Part shown: piece by piece, positions 39,307 through 46,210 of the stretch
How positions within the stretch are numbered: the first letter of the stretch is position 1
Layout: the number at the start of each line of letters is the position of its first letter
From: Thiomicrorhabdus cannonii
GTDB lineage: Bacteria > Pseudomonadota > Gammaproteobacteria > Thiomicrospirales > Thiomicrospiraceae
DNA: 64,000 nucleotides
NCBI RefSeq assembly: GCF_013391695.1
Contig: NZ_JACBGH010000002.1
Span: 218,202-282,201 of the forward strand
Direction of reading: 5' to 3'
Position numbers and translations under genes: made by a program
The notes under the pieces: model-generated
Databases searched by the model: none
The model's input: the letters and a program-made list of their open reading frames with translations, nothing else
What the model was told of the DNA's origin: nothing

Positions 39307-39888
39307 CTACGCCGACAAAGCGGCGACCACATCACAGACCTCATGCGCGACCACCGAGATTTTCTTGCCTTGATCCATTGCCATTTTACGCAGCGTTTTA
39401 TAGGCCTGATCCTCGGACATATTTTTATGCTCGATCAACAACCCCTTCGCCCGCTCAATCACCGCCCGCTCAGCCAACTTGTCCTTTACCTGCAGCAGCT
39501 CTTTTTTCATGCTCTGACACAGTTTGAAACGCGCCATTGCCACCTCAATGATCGACTGCACCCTTGAACTGGTTTTACCGTCGACAATAAAGGCGCTGAT
39601 ACCGGCCTTGACCGAGCGCGCAATCAGATGCGAATCATGCACGGCGCTGAAACAGACCACCGGTTTCGGGCAATATTCATGCACCACCGCACATTGCTCC
39701 AATAACGACGCCGACGGCTTGGCCACATCCAGCACAATCAAATCCGCCGGGGTCGTCGTCAGCGCCTTCAATACATTGTCGGTCACAGAAATCACCTCGA
39801 CGCGCTTGGCGTCCAAAGCCCGCAACCCCTCCAACAAAACCTGACTGCCATCCGGCGCATCACTTACCAGCAATACCTCTAAACTCAC
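39307..39888 (-). CDS. ANTAR-domain response regulator (NasT/AmiR type)
   Basis: 193 residues: a receiver-like N-terminus (VLLVSDAPDGSQ, LIVLDVAKPS with the likely phospho-Asp) and a C-terminal ANTAR module (about 130-190; AERAVIERAKGLLIEHKNMS, EDQAYKTLRKMAMDQGKKIS). ANTAR proteins bind paired hexanucleotide RNA hairpins and prevent termination. No nitrate/amide genes are nearby. Its partner here is the downstream EAL gene, so it may antiterminate a message for signalling or another remote target. Confidence 0.88.
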   Translation of the reverse strand: MSLEVLLVSDAPDGSQVLLEGLRALDAKRVEVISVTDNVLKALTTTPADLIVLDVAKPSASLLEQCAVVHEYCPKPVVCFSAVHDSHLIARSVKAGISAFIVDGKTSSRVQSIIEVAMARFKLCQSMKKELLQVKDKLAERAVIERAKGLLIEHKNMSEDQAYKTLRKMAMDQGKKISVVAHEVCDVVAALSA

Positions 39889-40084
39889 TTCAGCCTCCAG
39901 AATTCACAGCGTGACCCATAACACAATTACAAAAACAAATTTCAATCCAATAATAAAATACCATTATTATTCAACCTGTTAATCATTCAACAAGATTTCA
40001 CAAAAGCAAATAAATGCCATTTAAATGCAGGATTGCACCAAAATAAAAAAAGACAATAAAGCAGAGTAACGCAAGAACAATAAA

Positions 40085-40117
40085 AAAGCCCCCTTAAGAC
40101 GCTCTTAAGGGGGCTTT
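40085..40117 (-). terminator. Rho-independent terminator downstream of SulP gene
   Basis: Perfect 15-bp stem AAAGCCCCCTTAAGA / TCTTAAGGGGGCTTT with a 3-nt loop; on the minus strand it is followed by a T run (40081-40087 are TAAAAAA on plus). It lies after a dispersed repeat, in the 290-nt gap between SulP and the ANTAR gene, which contains no gene. Confidence 0.88.
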
Positions 40118-40144
40118 AAAAAAGAAAGGATTTTTCGGCCTGCA

Positions 40145-40163
40145 AAAACTCAACAGGCCGGGT
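40145..40163. repeat. Dispersed REP-like 19-mer
   Basis: AAAACTCAACAGGCCGGGT, preceded by CGGCCTG at 40137-40143, so CGGCCTG-N11-CAGGCCG can form a hairpin 16 nt past the SulP stop. Confidence 0.85.
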
Positions 40164-40178
40164 AGGTCAACGCACTCT

Positions 40179-41759
40179 TCAGGCCTGCCTGCCGCTGGTT
40201 GACACATGGTAATGCGGGTCTTCGGAGACATTGATCTCAATCAGATCCTTGGCATCCTCCAGTAACACATGGCATTCCGGACTCAAATGCTTCAACACCA
40301 ATTTCTTACCGGCTGCGCGGTATTTCTTGGTCAGGCTGTCAATCGCCTCCAACCCGGTGTGGTCGTAGACGCGCGAATGCATAAAATCGATCTGCACACA
40401 CTCCGGATCGTTTTTAGGGTCAAAACTGTCGATGAAGTTCTTCGCCGAGGCAAAGAACAGCGGCCCCTGCACCTTGTAGGTTTTAACGGTTTTGCCGTCA
40501 CGCTCTTCAAGCGACGTTTCCAGCAAAATGCGCTGCGCATGCTGCCACGCAAACACCAAGGCAGACACCACCACGCCGGCAATCACCGCCACCGCCAAAT
40601 CAAAAATCACCGTCAAGGCCGTCACCAACAGCATCACAAAGGCATCCGCCTTGGTCATGCCGCGCATAATGTTCCAGCTCGACCAGTTAAAGGTTGCAAT
40701 TACCACAAAGAACATCAAACTGACCAACGCGCCAATCGGCACCTGCTCGATCAGCGGCGACGCCACCAATACAATAACCAGCAAACCCAACGCTGCGGTA
40801 ATGCCCGACAAACGCCCCGTGCCGCCGGATTTGACGTTAATCATCGACTGGCCGATCAGCGCACAACCGCCCATCGTACCGAAAGTACCCGCCGTGCAGT
40901 TGGCCGCCCCCAGAGCGATACACTCTTTATTGGCCTTGCCGCGGGTTTCGGTAATGTCGTCAATCAGCGTCATCGTCAGCAACGACTCCACCGAACCGAT
41001 AATCGTCAGAATCACCGCATACGGCAGCACAATCCACAACGTCTGCAAGCTCCAGAAATCCGCCGGCAAGGTGGTGAACCAGCTCAAGCCCTGAAAGCCG
41101 CCCGCCGTGCCGTCACCGTACACCAAGGATTCCAGAGTGCCGGAAACCGCCGCGCGATCACCCACGGTAATCGCATTGATATCAAACAGCACCACCGCAA
41201 CCGACACCAGTACAATCGCCGCCAACGCCGAGGGAACCGCCTTGGTCAAACGCGGCAGCAGATAGATAATCGCCAAGGTCGCCGCAATAATCAGCAGCAT
41301 GATATTCAGACTGTCGCCCGTCAGCCACTGGCCCTCCGCATCCTTAAACTGCGTGAACTGCGCCACCAGAATAATCAGCGCCAAACCGTTCACAAAGCCG
41401 AGCATCACCGGCGACGGCACCATGCGGATAAACCGCCCCCACTTCATCACGCCGATGAAAATCTGCATCATGCCCATCAGAATGACCGCCAAAAACAGAT
41501 AGGACGCGCCATGCTCCATCACCAGATGCATCATCACCACCGCCAACGAACCCGCCGCCGCCGTAATCATGCCCGGACGCCCACCGAAAATGGCGGTAAT
41601 CATGCCCACGATAATCGCCGCATACAATCCCACCAACGGATGCACGCCGGCCACAAAGGCAAACGCCACCGCTTCCGGAACCAACGCCAGCGCCACGGTA
41701 ATGCCCGACAAGGTATCGTTTTTATAGGTCCGCCAATTGAACGGCACTTTCTGTTCCAT
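40179..41759 (-). CDS. SulP-family anion transporter with STAS domain, probable bicarbonate uptake
   Basis: 526 residues: a SLC26/SulP membrane domain (about residues 15-420, a dozen or more helices) starting with TLSGITVALALVPEAVAFAF and continuing GLYAAIIVGMITAIFGGRPG, then a C-terminal STAS domain (about 430-515; PLFFASAKNFIDSFD, IDFMHSRVYDHTGLEAID). SulP proteins carry sulfate or bicarbonate. Bicarbonate is favoured here only by context: carbonic anhydrase and RuBisCO genes lie within 12 kb, and SulP bicarbonate transporters are known in this bacterial group. Sulfate transport remains possible. Confidence 0.85.
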   Translation of the reverse strand: MEQKVPFNWRTYKNDTLSGITVALALVPEAVAFAFVAGVHPLVGLYAAIIVGMITAIFGGRPGMITAAAGSLAVVMMHLVMEHGASYLFLAVILMGMMQIFIGVMKWGRFIRMVPSPVMLGFVNGLALIILVAQFTQFKDAEGQWLTGDSLNIMLLIIAATLAIIYLLPRLTKAVPSALAAIVLVSVAVVLFDINAITVGDRAAVSGTLESLVYGDGTAGGFQGLSWFTTLPADFWSLQTLWIVLPYAVILTIIGSVESLLTMTLIDDITETRGKANKECIALGAANCTAGTFGTMGGCALIGQSMINVKSGGTGRLSGITAALGLLVIVLVASPLIEQVPIGALVSLMFFVVIATFNWSSWNIMRGMTKADAFVMLLVTALTVIFDLAVAVIAGVVVSALVFAWQHAQRILLETSLEERDGKTVKTYKVQGPLFFASAKNFIDSFDPKNDPECVQIDFMHSRVYDHTGLEAIDSLTKKYRAAGKKLVLKHLSPECHVLLEDAKDLIEINVSEDPHYHVSTSGRQA

Positions 41760-41862
41760 GTGAACTCCTCAATATAAAGTGCTGCAAATTCTAGCAAAAA
41801 CCCGCTAAAATTGCCCGACTAAGGGCCTTTAAACACTCCGCTCCAACAAAGGAATCTAATCT

Positions 41863-41994
41863 ATGTGGATCAACCATATCGGCGAAATCGCCATGGGATT
41901 TTTTATCTTGCTGATCGTCCTGCATTTTGGACTGCACTTCCTTTTCAAAGCGAAACGTGTTAAAAAACAAAAGGATGCACAAAAAGAGGATTAA
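41863..41994 (+). CDS. Small single-helix membrane protein, 43 residues
   Basis: MWINHIGEIAMGFFILLIVL starts a 43-residue protein with one transmembrane helix (about residues 8-30) and a strongly basic, then acidic tail (KRVKKQKDAQKED). AAGGA lies 9 nt before the ATG. It is divergent from the SulP gene (103 nt apart) and 3 nt upstream of another membrane protein gene, with which it is surely cotranscribed. I do not recognise a family; the pair might be accessory to the transporter. Confidence 0.75.
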   Translation: MWINHIGEIAMGFFILLIVLHFGLHFLFKAKRVKKQKDAQKED

Positions 41995-41997
41995 CCC

Positions 41998-42291
41998 ATG
42001 TTAATCAAATTCCTTGGATTTCTGGTTGGCACGATTTATCTGGTGTTCTTCTGGGTCGGCGGCCCGTTTTCGCTCTATATGCTGTTCTTTGCTTCCGCCG
42101 AACAAATCCGCGACTGGTTCTTCTACATGGCCATCGGCGCCGTACTCGTAACCCTGCTCACATTGACATACGAAAAAATCGCCCAATCCAAAGACCCGCT
42201 TAATCCGTCGCAATTCATGATCCTGCCCATGGGCATTTTGGCGACCGTTCTAAACTTTGTTGTCAGCTACACCGCGTCTTTTTGGATATAA
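41998..42291 (+). CDS. Small membrane protein of unknown function, 97 residues
   Basis: 97-residue hydrophobic protein with three probable helices (about residues 5-30, 40-57, 72-95). No family is recognised. It starts 3 nt after the stop of the 43-residue membrane protein and is followed by a strong terminator, so the two form a compact transcription unit divergent from SulP. Confidence 0.8.
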   Translation: MLIKFLGFLVGTIYLVFFWVGGPFSLYMLFFASAEQIRDWFFYMAIGAVLVTLLTLTYEKIAQSKDPLNPSQFMILPMGILATVLNFVVSYTASFWI

Positions 42292-42311
42292 AACTCATAC
42301 CCCTAAAATTC

Positions 42312-42346
42312 AAAACCCCGGTTAAGTTCAACTTAACCGGGGTTTT
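42312..42346 (+). terminator. Rho-independent terminator
   Basis: Stem AAAACCCCGGTTAAG / CTTAACCGGGGTTTT, 15 bp perfect with a 5-nt loop and a trailing T run. Ends the small-membrane-protein unit and insulates it from the cassette region. Confidence 0.9.
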
Positions 42347-42530
42347 TCGCTTCCAGCAGCCAAACAAATCGCTCTAATGCAAATCACTACGTATTTTTAC
42401 AAAATAGCGGCTTTATTGAGGTAGAATTTTCACCAACGCATTTTTTCAAATTAATGAAATACAACACCTTAATTTAACCTGATAAAGTGCTTAATAACCA
42501 ATATATTGGCAAGATTGCCTGATAATAAAT

Positions 42531-42537
42531 GTTAGAT
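42531..42537 (+). other. Left boundary box of integron-like cassette 1 (GTTAGAT)
   Basis: GTTAGAT fits the GTTRRRY recombination box and is the exact reverse complement of ATCTAAC at the start of the first attC-like site (43188-43194), as expected when both come from one circular cassette. The 180 nt before it are AT-rich with no gene and no clear attI or promoter. Confidence 0.7.
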
Positions 42538-42552
42538 TTTTAAAGGAGTTAC

Positions 42553-43188
42553 ATGGCATTAAATAAAATCGCGATATTTCTTCGAAAAAACTGGACTATC
42601 AATAGATTTAGAGATGCGATTATTACAACCTTTGAATCGCCAGATGTTTCAGAAATGATTTTGTGTTCCGGATTTTTTCAAGAAAACAAGCATTATATGG
42701 CGAGTAATGATTTTAAAAACATTTGTGGAAAAAACAAAAAGACACTAAAAGTGGTTGGCCTATATAGCTACAACTGGAGAGGAGATTTTGATGCTTTCTG
42801 TCAGGGAGTAGTTAATAACAATTGTCCCGCATGCCTAACGGTTAAAAAATTTAGAGTACCTGGCATGAAATGGCACGCGAAAATAATGGTTGGAAAAAAA
42901 AATAATCAGCCAGTAATAGCAAGTATAGGTAGTAGTAACATCACTAGAAGAGCCTTTGGAAAAAACATGAATTTTAACTACGAGAGTGATGTCATAATCT
43001 GGGATGATTCGATAAATTCAATTTCAGAAAGACTTAATGAATTATTTCAGGCAAGTCTTGATCAATCGGATGAAGTAGTTATTTCAGAATATGATCCAGA
43101 AGATTGGCGCAATGGAAACCTCACACTAGTAGAAAAAGTTAAAAAACTGGAACAAGATATATTTGAAAATGCTCAACTTGAGGAATAA
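42553..43188 (+). CDS. Phospholipase D-like (single HKD) nuclease-type protein, cassette gene 1
   Basis: 211 residues. One HKD-type motif is clear: WHAKIMVGKKN (His108, Lys110) followed by ASIGSSNITRRAF (Gly126-Ser127-Asn129), with Glu144 in FNYESD as a possible partner. Only one motif means a dimer would be needed for activity, as in Nuc- or NgoFVII/BfiI-type enzymes. No signal peptide, so a cytoplasmic nucleic-acid phosphodiesterase is more likely than a lipase. Start ATG 42553 has AAGGAG 6 nt upstream. The gene is AT-rich and its stop merges with an attC-like site. Confidence 0.75.
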   Translation: MALNKIAIFLRKNWTINRFRDAIITTFESPDVSEMILCSGFFQENKHYMASNDFKNICGKNKKTLKVVGLYSYNWRGDFDAFCQGVVNNNCPACLTVKKFRVPGMKWHAKIMVGKKNNQPVIASIGSSNITRRAFGKNMNFNYESDVIIWDDSINSISERLNELFQASLDQSDEVVISEYDPEDWRNGNLTLVEKVKKLEQDIFENAQLEE

Positions 43189-43248
43189 TCTAACAATGCA
43201 CTCAACCCGACCGCGCTAACGTTCGGCCTGTTAGCTTAAACGTAAGGC
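43188..43248 (+). repeat. attC-like recombination site 1
   Basis: 61 nt from ATCTAAC (43188-43194) to GTAAGGC (43242-43248). The interior resembles classical 59-base elements: AACAATGCACTCAACC, a central arm CCGACCG...CGGCC and CTGTTAGCTTAAACG. The end box deviates by one base from GTTRRRY. Overlaps the stop of the PLD-like gene. Confidence 0.78.
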
Positions 43249-43261
43249 ATATGAGGAACCT

Positions 43262-43942
43262 ATGTCACACGATTCACAATCTACCAAATTGGCAAATATT
43301 GCAAAAAAAATAAATGAGCGGCATTCAGGCTATCTCGACACACTTAAACAGGGATACAGCGAACTGGAGCGTGATGATTTTATTTGGCATTTTCTTCTAC
43401 AGAGTTTCTCCACTATGGGAAGATCTTCTGGATGGAAAGGGCTTATTGGCAATAAAGACAATTACAACCGAATTACATTTCAGGCTTTGTCTAAGCACGA
43501 TGCAGTAACAAGAGAAAAAACAGTTAAATATGTATGTCGCACCGCCAAAGTGAGGATGCCGGACAAGAAGGCGCAGTATATTCTTGGTTGCTACGATTTA
43601 GTGACAAAACTAGGCGGGTTAAAAGCAACCAAAAGTATGCTTTTGGCTGAGCCTGGGCGGGAAGCAAAAATTAAATTTCTCAAACAATTCCCGGGCATAG
43701 GTCCAAAGTACGCACGAAATATCATGATGGATGTTTACCATGAAGATTTTAGAGATAGTATAGCTATTGATGCTCGAATCAAAGCCATATCTGAAACGCT
43801 AGGGCTTTCCTTCAGGAAATACGAAGAGCATGAGAAGTTCTTTCAAGATGTAGCTAGCAAAGCGGGCCTCAACGGCTGGGAACTCGATCGCTTGATGTAC
43901 AATTTCAGAGATGATTTTGAACGCGGTATCACAAATGCCTAA
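43262..43942 (+). CDS. Helix-hairpin-helix (HhH-GPD-like) DNA glycosylase-type protein, cassette gene 2
   Basis: 226 residues. A helix-hairpin-helix at KQFPGIGPKYARNIMMD (about 141-157) is followed after a suitable spacing by an Asp in AIDARIKAI (Asp170), matching the layout of base-excision glycosylases (LPGVGxxTA...VDxxV). No C-terminal [4Fe-4S] cysteines are seen. It could be a base-excision enzyme for a modified or damaged base, but substrate is unknown. The start at 43262 has GAGGAA 6 nt upstream. Moderately AT-rich; its stop codon lies inside attC-like site 2. Confidence 0.72.
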   Translation: MSHDSQSTKLANIAKKINERHSGYLDTLKQGYSELERDDFIWHFLLQSFSTMGRSSGWKGLIGNKDNYNRITFQALSKHDAVTREKTVKYVCRTAKVRMPDKKAQYILGCYDLVTKLGGLKATKSMLLAEPGREAKIKFLKQFPGIGPKYARNIMMDVYHEDFRDSIAIDARIKAISETLGLSFRKYEEHEKFFQDVASKAGLNGWELDRLMYNFRDDFERGITNA

Positions 43943-44006
43943 CAATACGCTTGTTCGAACACAGACTACGTTACGCTACGTTTGCCGCACAACTTGATCG
44001 TTATAC
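43937..44006 (+). repeat. attC-like recombination site 2
   Basis: 70 nt from GCCTAAC (43937-43943) to GTTATAC (44000-44006). The interior has AACAATACGCTTGTTCG and its loose complement GCCGCACAACTTGATCG, with a small central hairpin. GCCTAAC is complementary to GTTAGGC, one base away from the box GTAAGGC that begins cassette 2. Confidence 0.75.
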
Positions 44007-44059
44007 ATAAAAAATCCATAGAGCCAAACTCGATTGATTTAAATTGGTTTTAAAATCAT

Positions 44060-44122
44060 CGCCAGAAATTCTCAACAGGCCGGGTAAAGAGCTTCTCTAC
44101 CCGGCCTGTTGAGTTTTTGGCG
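44060..44122. repeat. Head-to-head pair of REP-like words (large palindrome)
   Basis: CTCAACAGGCCGGGTA (44071-44086) faces TACCCGGCCTGTTGAG (44098-44113); outer CGCCA and TGGCG extend the stem. It fills the gap between the cassettes and the toxin-antitoxin operon; the remaining part of this 320-nt gap shows no gene. Confidence 0.9.
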
Positions 44123-44264
44123 GCGAAAAATGAACGCTATTTACAATAGGCTCTTTTGCAATACAAATAAAAGCAAAGCCGCTTTCTAACCTTCTCCCCC
44201 CTCTTTCACTTGAGGCCCACTTGTCTTACAATGTCTTACACGCGCAAAGCAAAGGAGAATGAAC

Positions 44265-44561
44265 ATGGGGTCTTTAACGCTTAGATTAGACGAGGAAACA
44301 GAAGCCTTGCTCACGCATTTTTCGGAAGTGTTGCAACAAAACAAATCAACGCTGGCAAGAGCGGGAATTGTGGACTATTTAAACCGCCAGAAAGCCTTAG
44401 AAGAACAAAAGGCGCTGTTGGGAAAACAGATAGCGGTTTCTTCCAAGGAGGCCGCGGCGCAAAGAATCGCGGAATCTGAAGCGTCCTATCAATTAAGCGA
44501 TGAAGAATATGAGCACGCTATGGACGAGTTTTTTGCCAACGAACTTGGTTTGATACGATGA
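44265..44561 (+). CDS. Ribbon-helix-helix antitoxin
   Basis: 98 residues. The N-terminal LTLRLDEETEALLTHFSEVL segment has the alternating beta-strand then helices of CopG/RelB-type ribbon-helix-helix DNA-binding domains; the acidic C-terminus (SDEEYEHAMDEFFANELG) would wrap the toxin. The ATG at 44265 has AAGGAG 7 nt upstream; an ATG at 44259 is too close to it. It overlaps the ParE-like toxin gene by ATGA and presumably represses the operon. Confidence 0.85.
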   Translation: MGSLTLRLDEETEALLTHFSEVLQQNKSTLARAGIVDYLNRQKALEEQKALLGKQIAVSSKEAAAQRIAESEASYQLSDEEYEHAMDEFFANELGLIR

Positions 44562-44830
44562 AACTGGTTAAAACCCGGTTTTACCTTCAGCAACTGCAGA
44601 ATATTCTGCGTTTTATTGCGTTAAATAATCCTCATGCTGCGCTAAGTTTTGACAGATCGTTAACGGCTAAACTGAATTTGATTAGCCAACAACCGTATTT
44701 GTGCAGGGCGTCTCATTATATGCATGACGAATCCTACCGTGATTTAATTCATCAGGGCTACACATTGATTTATAAGATTGAAACAGACCGGCTGGTGTTG
44801 CTGGATATTTTCAAATGGGGAGCACGTTAG
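44558..44830 (+). CDS. RelE/ParE-family toxin
   Basis: 90 residues with the RelE/ParE fold pattern: KTRFYLQQLQNILRFIALNN, a helical pair, ASHYMHDESYRDLIHQGYTL and IYKIETDRLVLLDIFKWGAR. The terminal RLVLLDIF...R resembles ParE more than RelE, so DNA gyrase is the more likely target, but this is not decidable here. Coupled to the antitoxin by a 4-nt overlap and followed by a hairpin built of two REP-like words. Confidence 0.85.
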   Translation: MKLVKTRFYLQQLQNILRFIALNNPHAALSFDRSLTAKLNLISQQPYLCRASHYMHDESYRDLIHQGYTLIYKIETDRLVLLDIFKWGAR

Positions 44831-44857
44831 GGATGAGAAAGTCGACACAGAAAAAAC

Positions 44858-44895
44858 AAAACCCGGCCTGTTGAGTTTTCAGCAGGCCGGGTTTT
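44858..44895. terminator. REP-derived bidirectional terminator between toxin gene and ppnP
   Basis: AAAACCCGGCCTG and CAGGCCGGGTTTT form a 13-bp stem with a 12-nt loop, flanked by A and T runs on the two sides. The left arm is the dispersed word ACCCGGCCTGTTGAG, showing that the repeat has been used as a terminator for the two convergent units. Confidence 0.85.
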
Positions 44896-44925
44896 TGGCT
44901 TTAAATAACCGTTAAAAACGGTTAA

Positions 44926-45237
44926 TTACAGGTAAGAACAGCAGTAGTCGGCAACGGTTTTGACCTTAATGCCAAACTTGGAGTTGGCTGGCACTTCAAA
45001 ACTTTGACCGGCTGGAATCGCTTTCCACTCGGTTTCGCCCGGCAGCAATACTTCGACTTCGCCGGCCATCATTTCCATGATTTCGGCGGCGTCTGTACCA
45101 AACTCGTAGTCACCCGGCATCATAATACCCAAGGTCTTTTTAGTGCCGTCAGCAAACAATACAGTGCGGCTAGTGACTTTACCGTCAAAATAGATATTCG
45201 CTTTTTTAACGACTGTAACATTGTCAAATTGTGACAT
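44926..45237 (-). CDS. ppnP: Pyrimidine/purine nucleoside phosphorylase
   Basis: 103-residue cupin of the YaiE/PpnP (former DUF1255) family, which phosphorolyses a broad range of nucleosides to base and pentose 1-phosphate. Motifs [36 protein letters not shown], and [13 protein letters not shown] are typical. It stands alone between the toxin-antitoxin unit and the carbonic anhydrase gene. Confidence 0.92.
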   Translation of the reverse strand: MSQFDNVTVVKKANIYFDGKVTSRTVLFADGTKKTLGIMMPGDYEFGTDAAEIMEMMAGEVEVLLPGETEWKAIPAGQSFEVPANSKFGIKVKTVADYCCSYL

Positions 45238-45368
45238 CTTGATTCCTTTGATTCGTTTGATTTCTTTTAAAAAATGCGTCGCAGATTATAGCCTCAAGCG
45301 CCACCGAGCACTAACTATTCTCACAGCGTGCATGCTCGCGCCGCAGCGACGGCGTGAGCGCATCAACC

Positions 45369-46025
45369 TCAATCGTCGTTTCTTAACACCGCCTGTTCGG
45401 CCGCGTCCAAGTCGCAAATGGAGACGTTGAGGTTGTGAATACGACCGTCCTTGATGTCGTAAATAAAGCCGTGAATACACAACTCCTGGCCTTTTTTCCA
45501 GGCCTTTTTCACGGCCGGAATATGACAGATATTGCGCACCTGCTCCATTACGTTCAACTCACACAGGCGGTTGACGCGTTGCTCGTAAGGCATGGCATCC
45601 AACTCCTGCTGGGCGCGGCGATAGTATTTACGGATCGGGCGAATCCAGTGGTCGATCAGATCGGGATTGGTCTCTTCCATGGCCGCCATGACGCCACCGC
45701 AGCCGTAATGGCCGTTGACGATAATATGCTTCACTTTGAGCACTTCAACCGCGTATTGAATGACACTCAGCACATTCATATCGCTGGAGTTGACCAGATT
45801 GGCGATATTGCGGTGTACGAAAATCGTGCCCGGATCCATCTTCACCAGCTCGTTTGCAGGCACGCGACTGTCTGAGCAGCCAATCCACAGATATTCGGGT
45901 TTTTGCTGGGCGGATAAATTGGAAAAGAATGTAGGACGGGCGGCATTAACCTCGTCTACCCATTGTTTGTTGTTGTTGAGTAGCAGGTCAATCGAGGGGT
46001 GAGTTTCACAGCATTTTTGGCACAT
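45369..46025 (-). CDS. Beta-class carbonic anhydrase
   Basis: Zinc enzyme interconverting CO2 and bicarbonate. Zinc ligands and dyad are present: Cys50-Ser-Asp52-Ser-Arg54 in WIGCSDSRVPANE, then His106 and Cys109 in NGHYGCGG. 218 residues, normal for the Can type. No signal peptide, so it is cytoplasmic. It lies just downstream of the cbb operon, beyond a terminator, and would equilibrate imported bicarbonate with the CO2 needed by RuBisCO. Confidence 0.95.
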   Translation of the reverse strand: MCQKCCETHPSIDLLLNNNKQWVDEVNAARPTFFSNLSAQQKPEYLWIGCSDSRVPANELVKMDPGTIFVHRNIANLVNSSDMNVLSVIQYAVEVLKVKHIIVNGHYGCGGVMAAMEETNPDLIDHWIRPIRKYYRRAQQELDAMPYEQRVNRLCELNVMEQVRNICHIPAVKKAWKKGQELCIHGFIYDIKDGRIHNLNVSICDLDAAEQAVLRNDD

Positions 46026-46123
46026 AGTCGATCCTTTTGAGACGGCTCGGCACCACGCCCGCCATTATCCCCGTATATGGCGGCATGGTCTAAACCCGAT
46101 TCAGCGTGTTATCAGAACATAAA

Positions 46124-46146
46124 AAATGCCCTGGGTAAGGGCATTT
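46124..46146 (-). terminator. Terminator of the cbb operon
   Basis: Stem AAATGCCCT / AGGGCATTT with a 5-nt loop; on the minus strand a run of six T follows. Located 65 nt past the last gene of the cbbM-cbbQ-cbbO-orf unit. Confidence 0.85.
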
Positions 46147-46210
46147 GTTACGGATTTAGAAGCGTATTATACAGCAAGCAGGGTTTTTCGCACCTTCCTT
46201 GGAAAACCGG

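Larger units (their letters stand above)
42532..44000 (+). mobile_element. Two-cassette integron-like array without integrase (CALIN-like)
   Basis: Cassette 1 (42532-43242, 711 nt) and cassette 2 (43243-44000, 758 nt) each hold one plus-strand gene whose stop codon overlaps the R' box of an attC-like site. Boundary boxes are GTTAGAT, GTAAGGC and GTTATAC. No tyrosine-recombinase integrase gene is present in the window. Composition is visibly more AT-rich than the flanking genes. Confidence 0.75.

Noticed and set aside
40269..41777. Long open plus-strand frame (502 codons) opposite the SulP transporter
   Set aside because: Very rich in His/Arg/Gln, an artefact of reading a membrane-protein gene on the opposite strand; no start signal.
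44160..44200. TTTCTAACC word upstream of the antitoxin as a third attC
   Set aside because: No matching GTTRRRY partner at a suitable distance and no internal symmetry.
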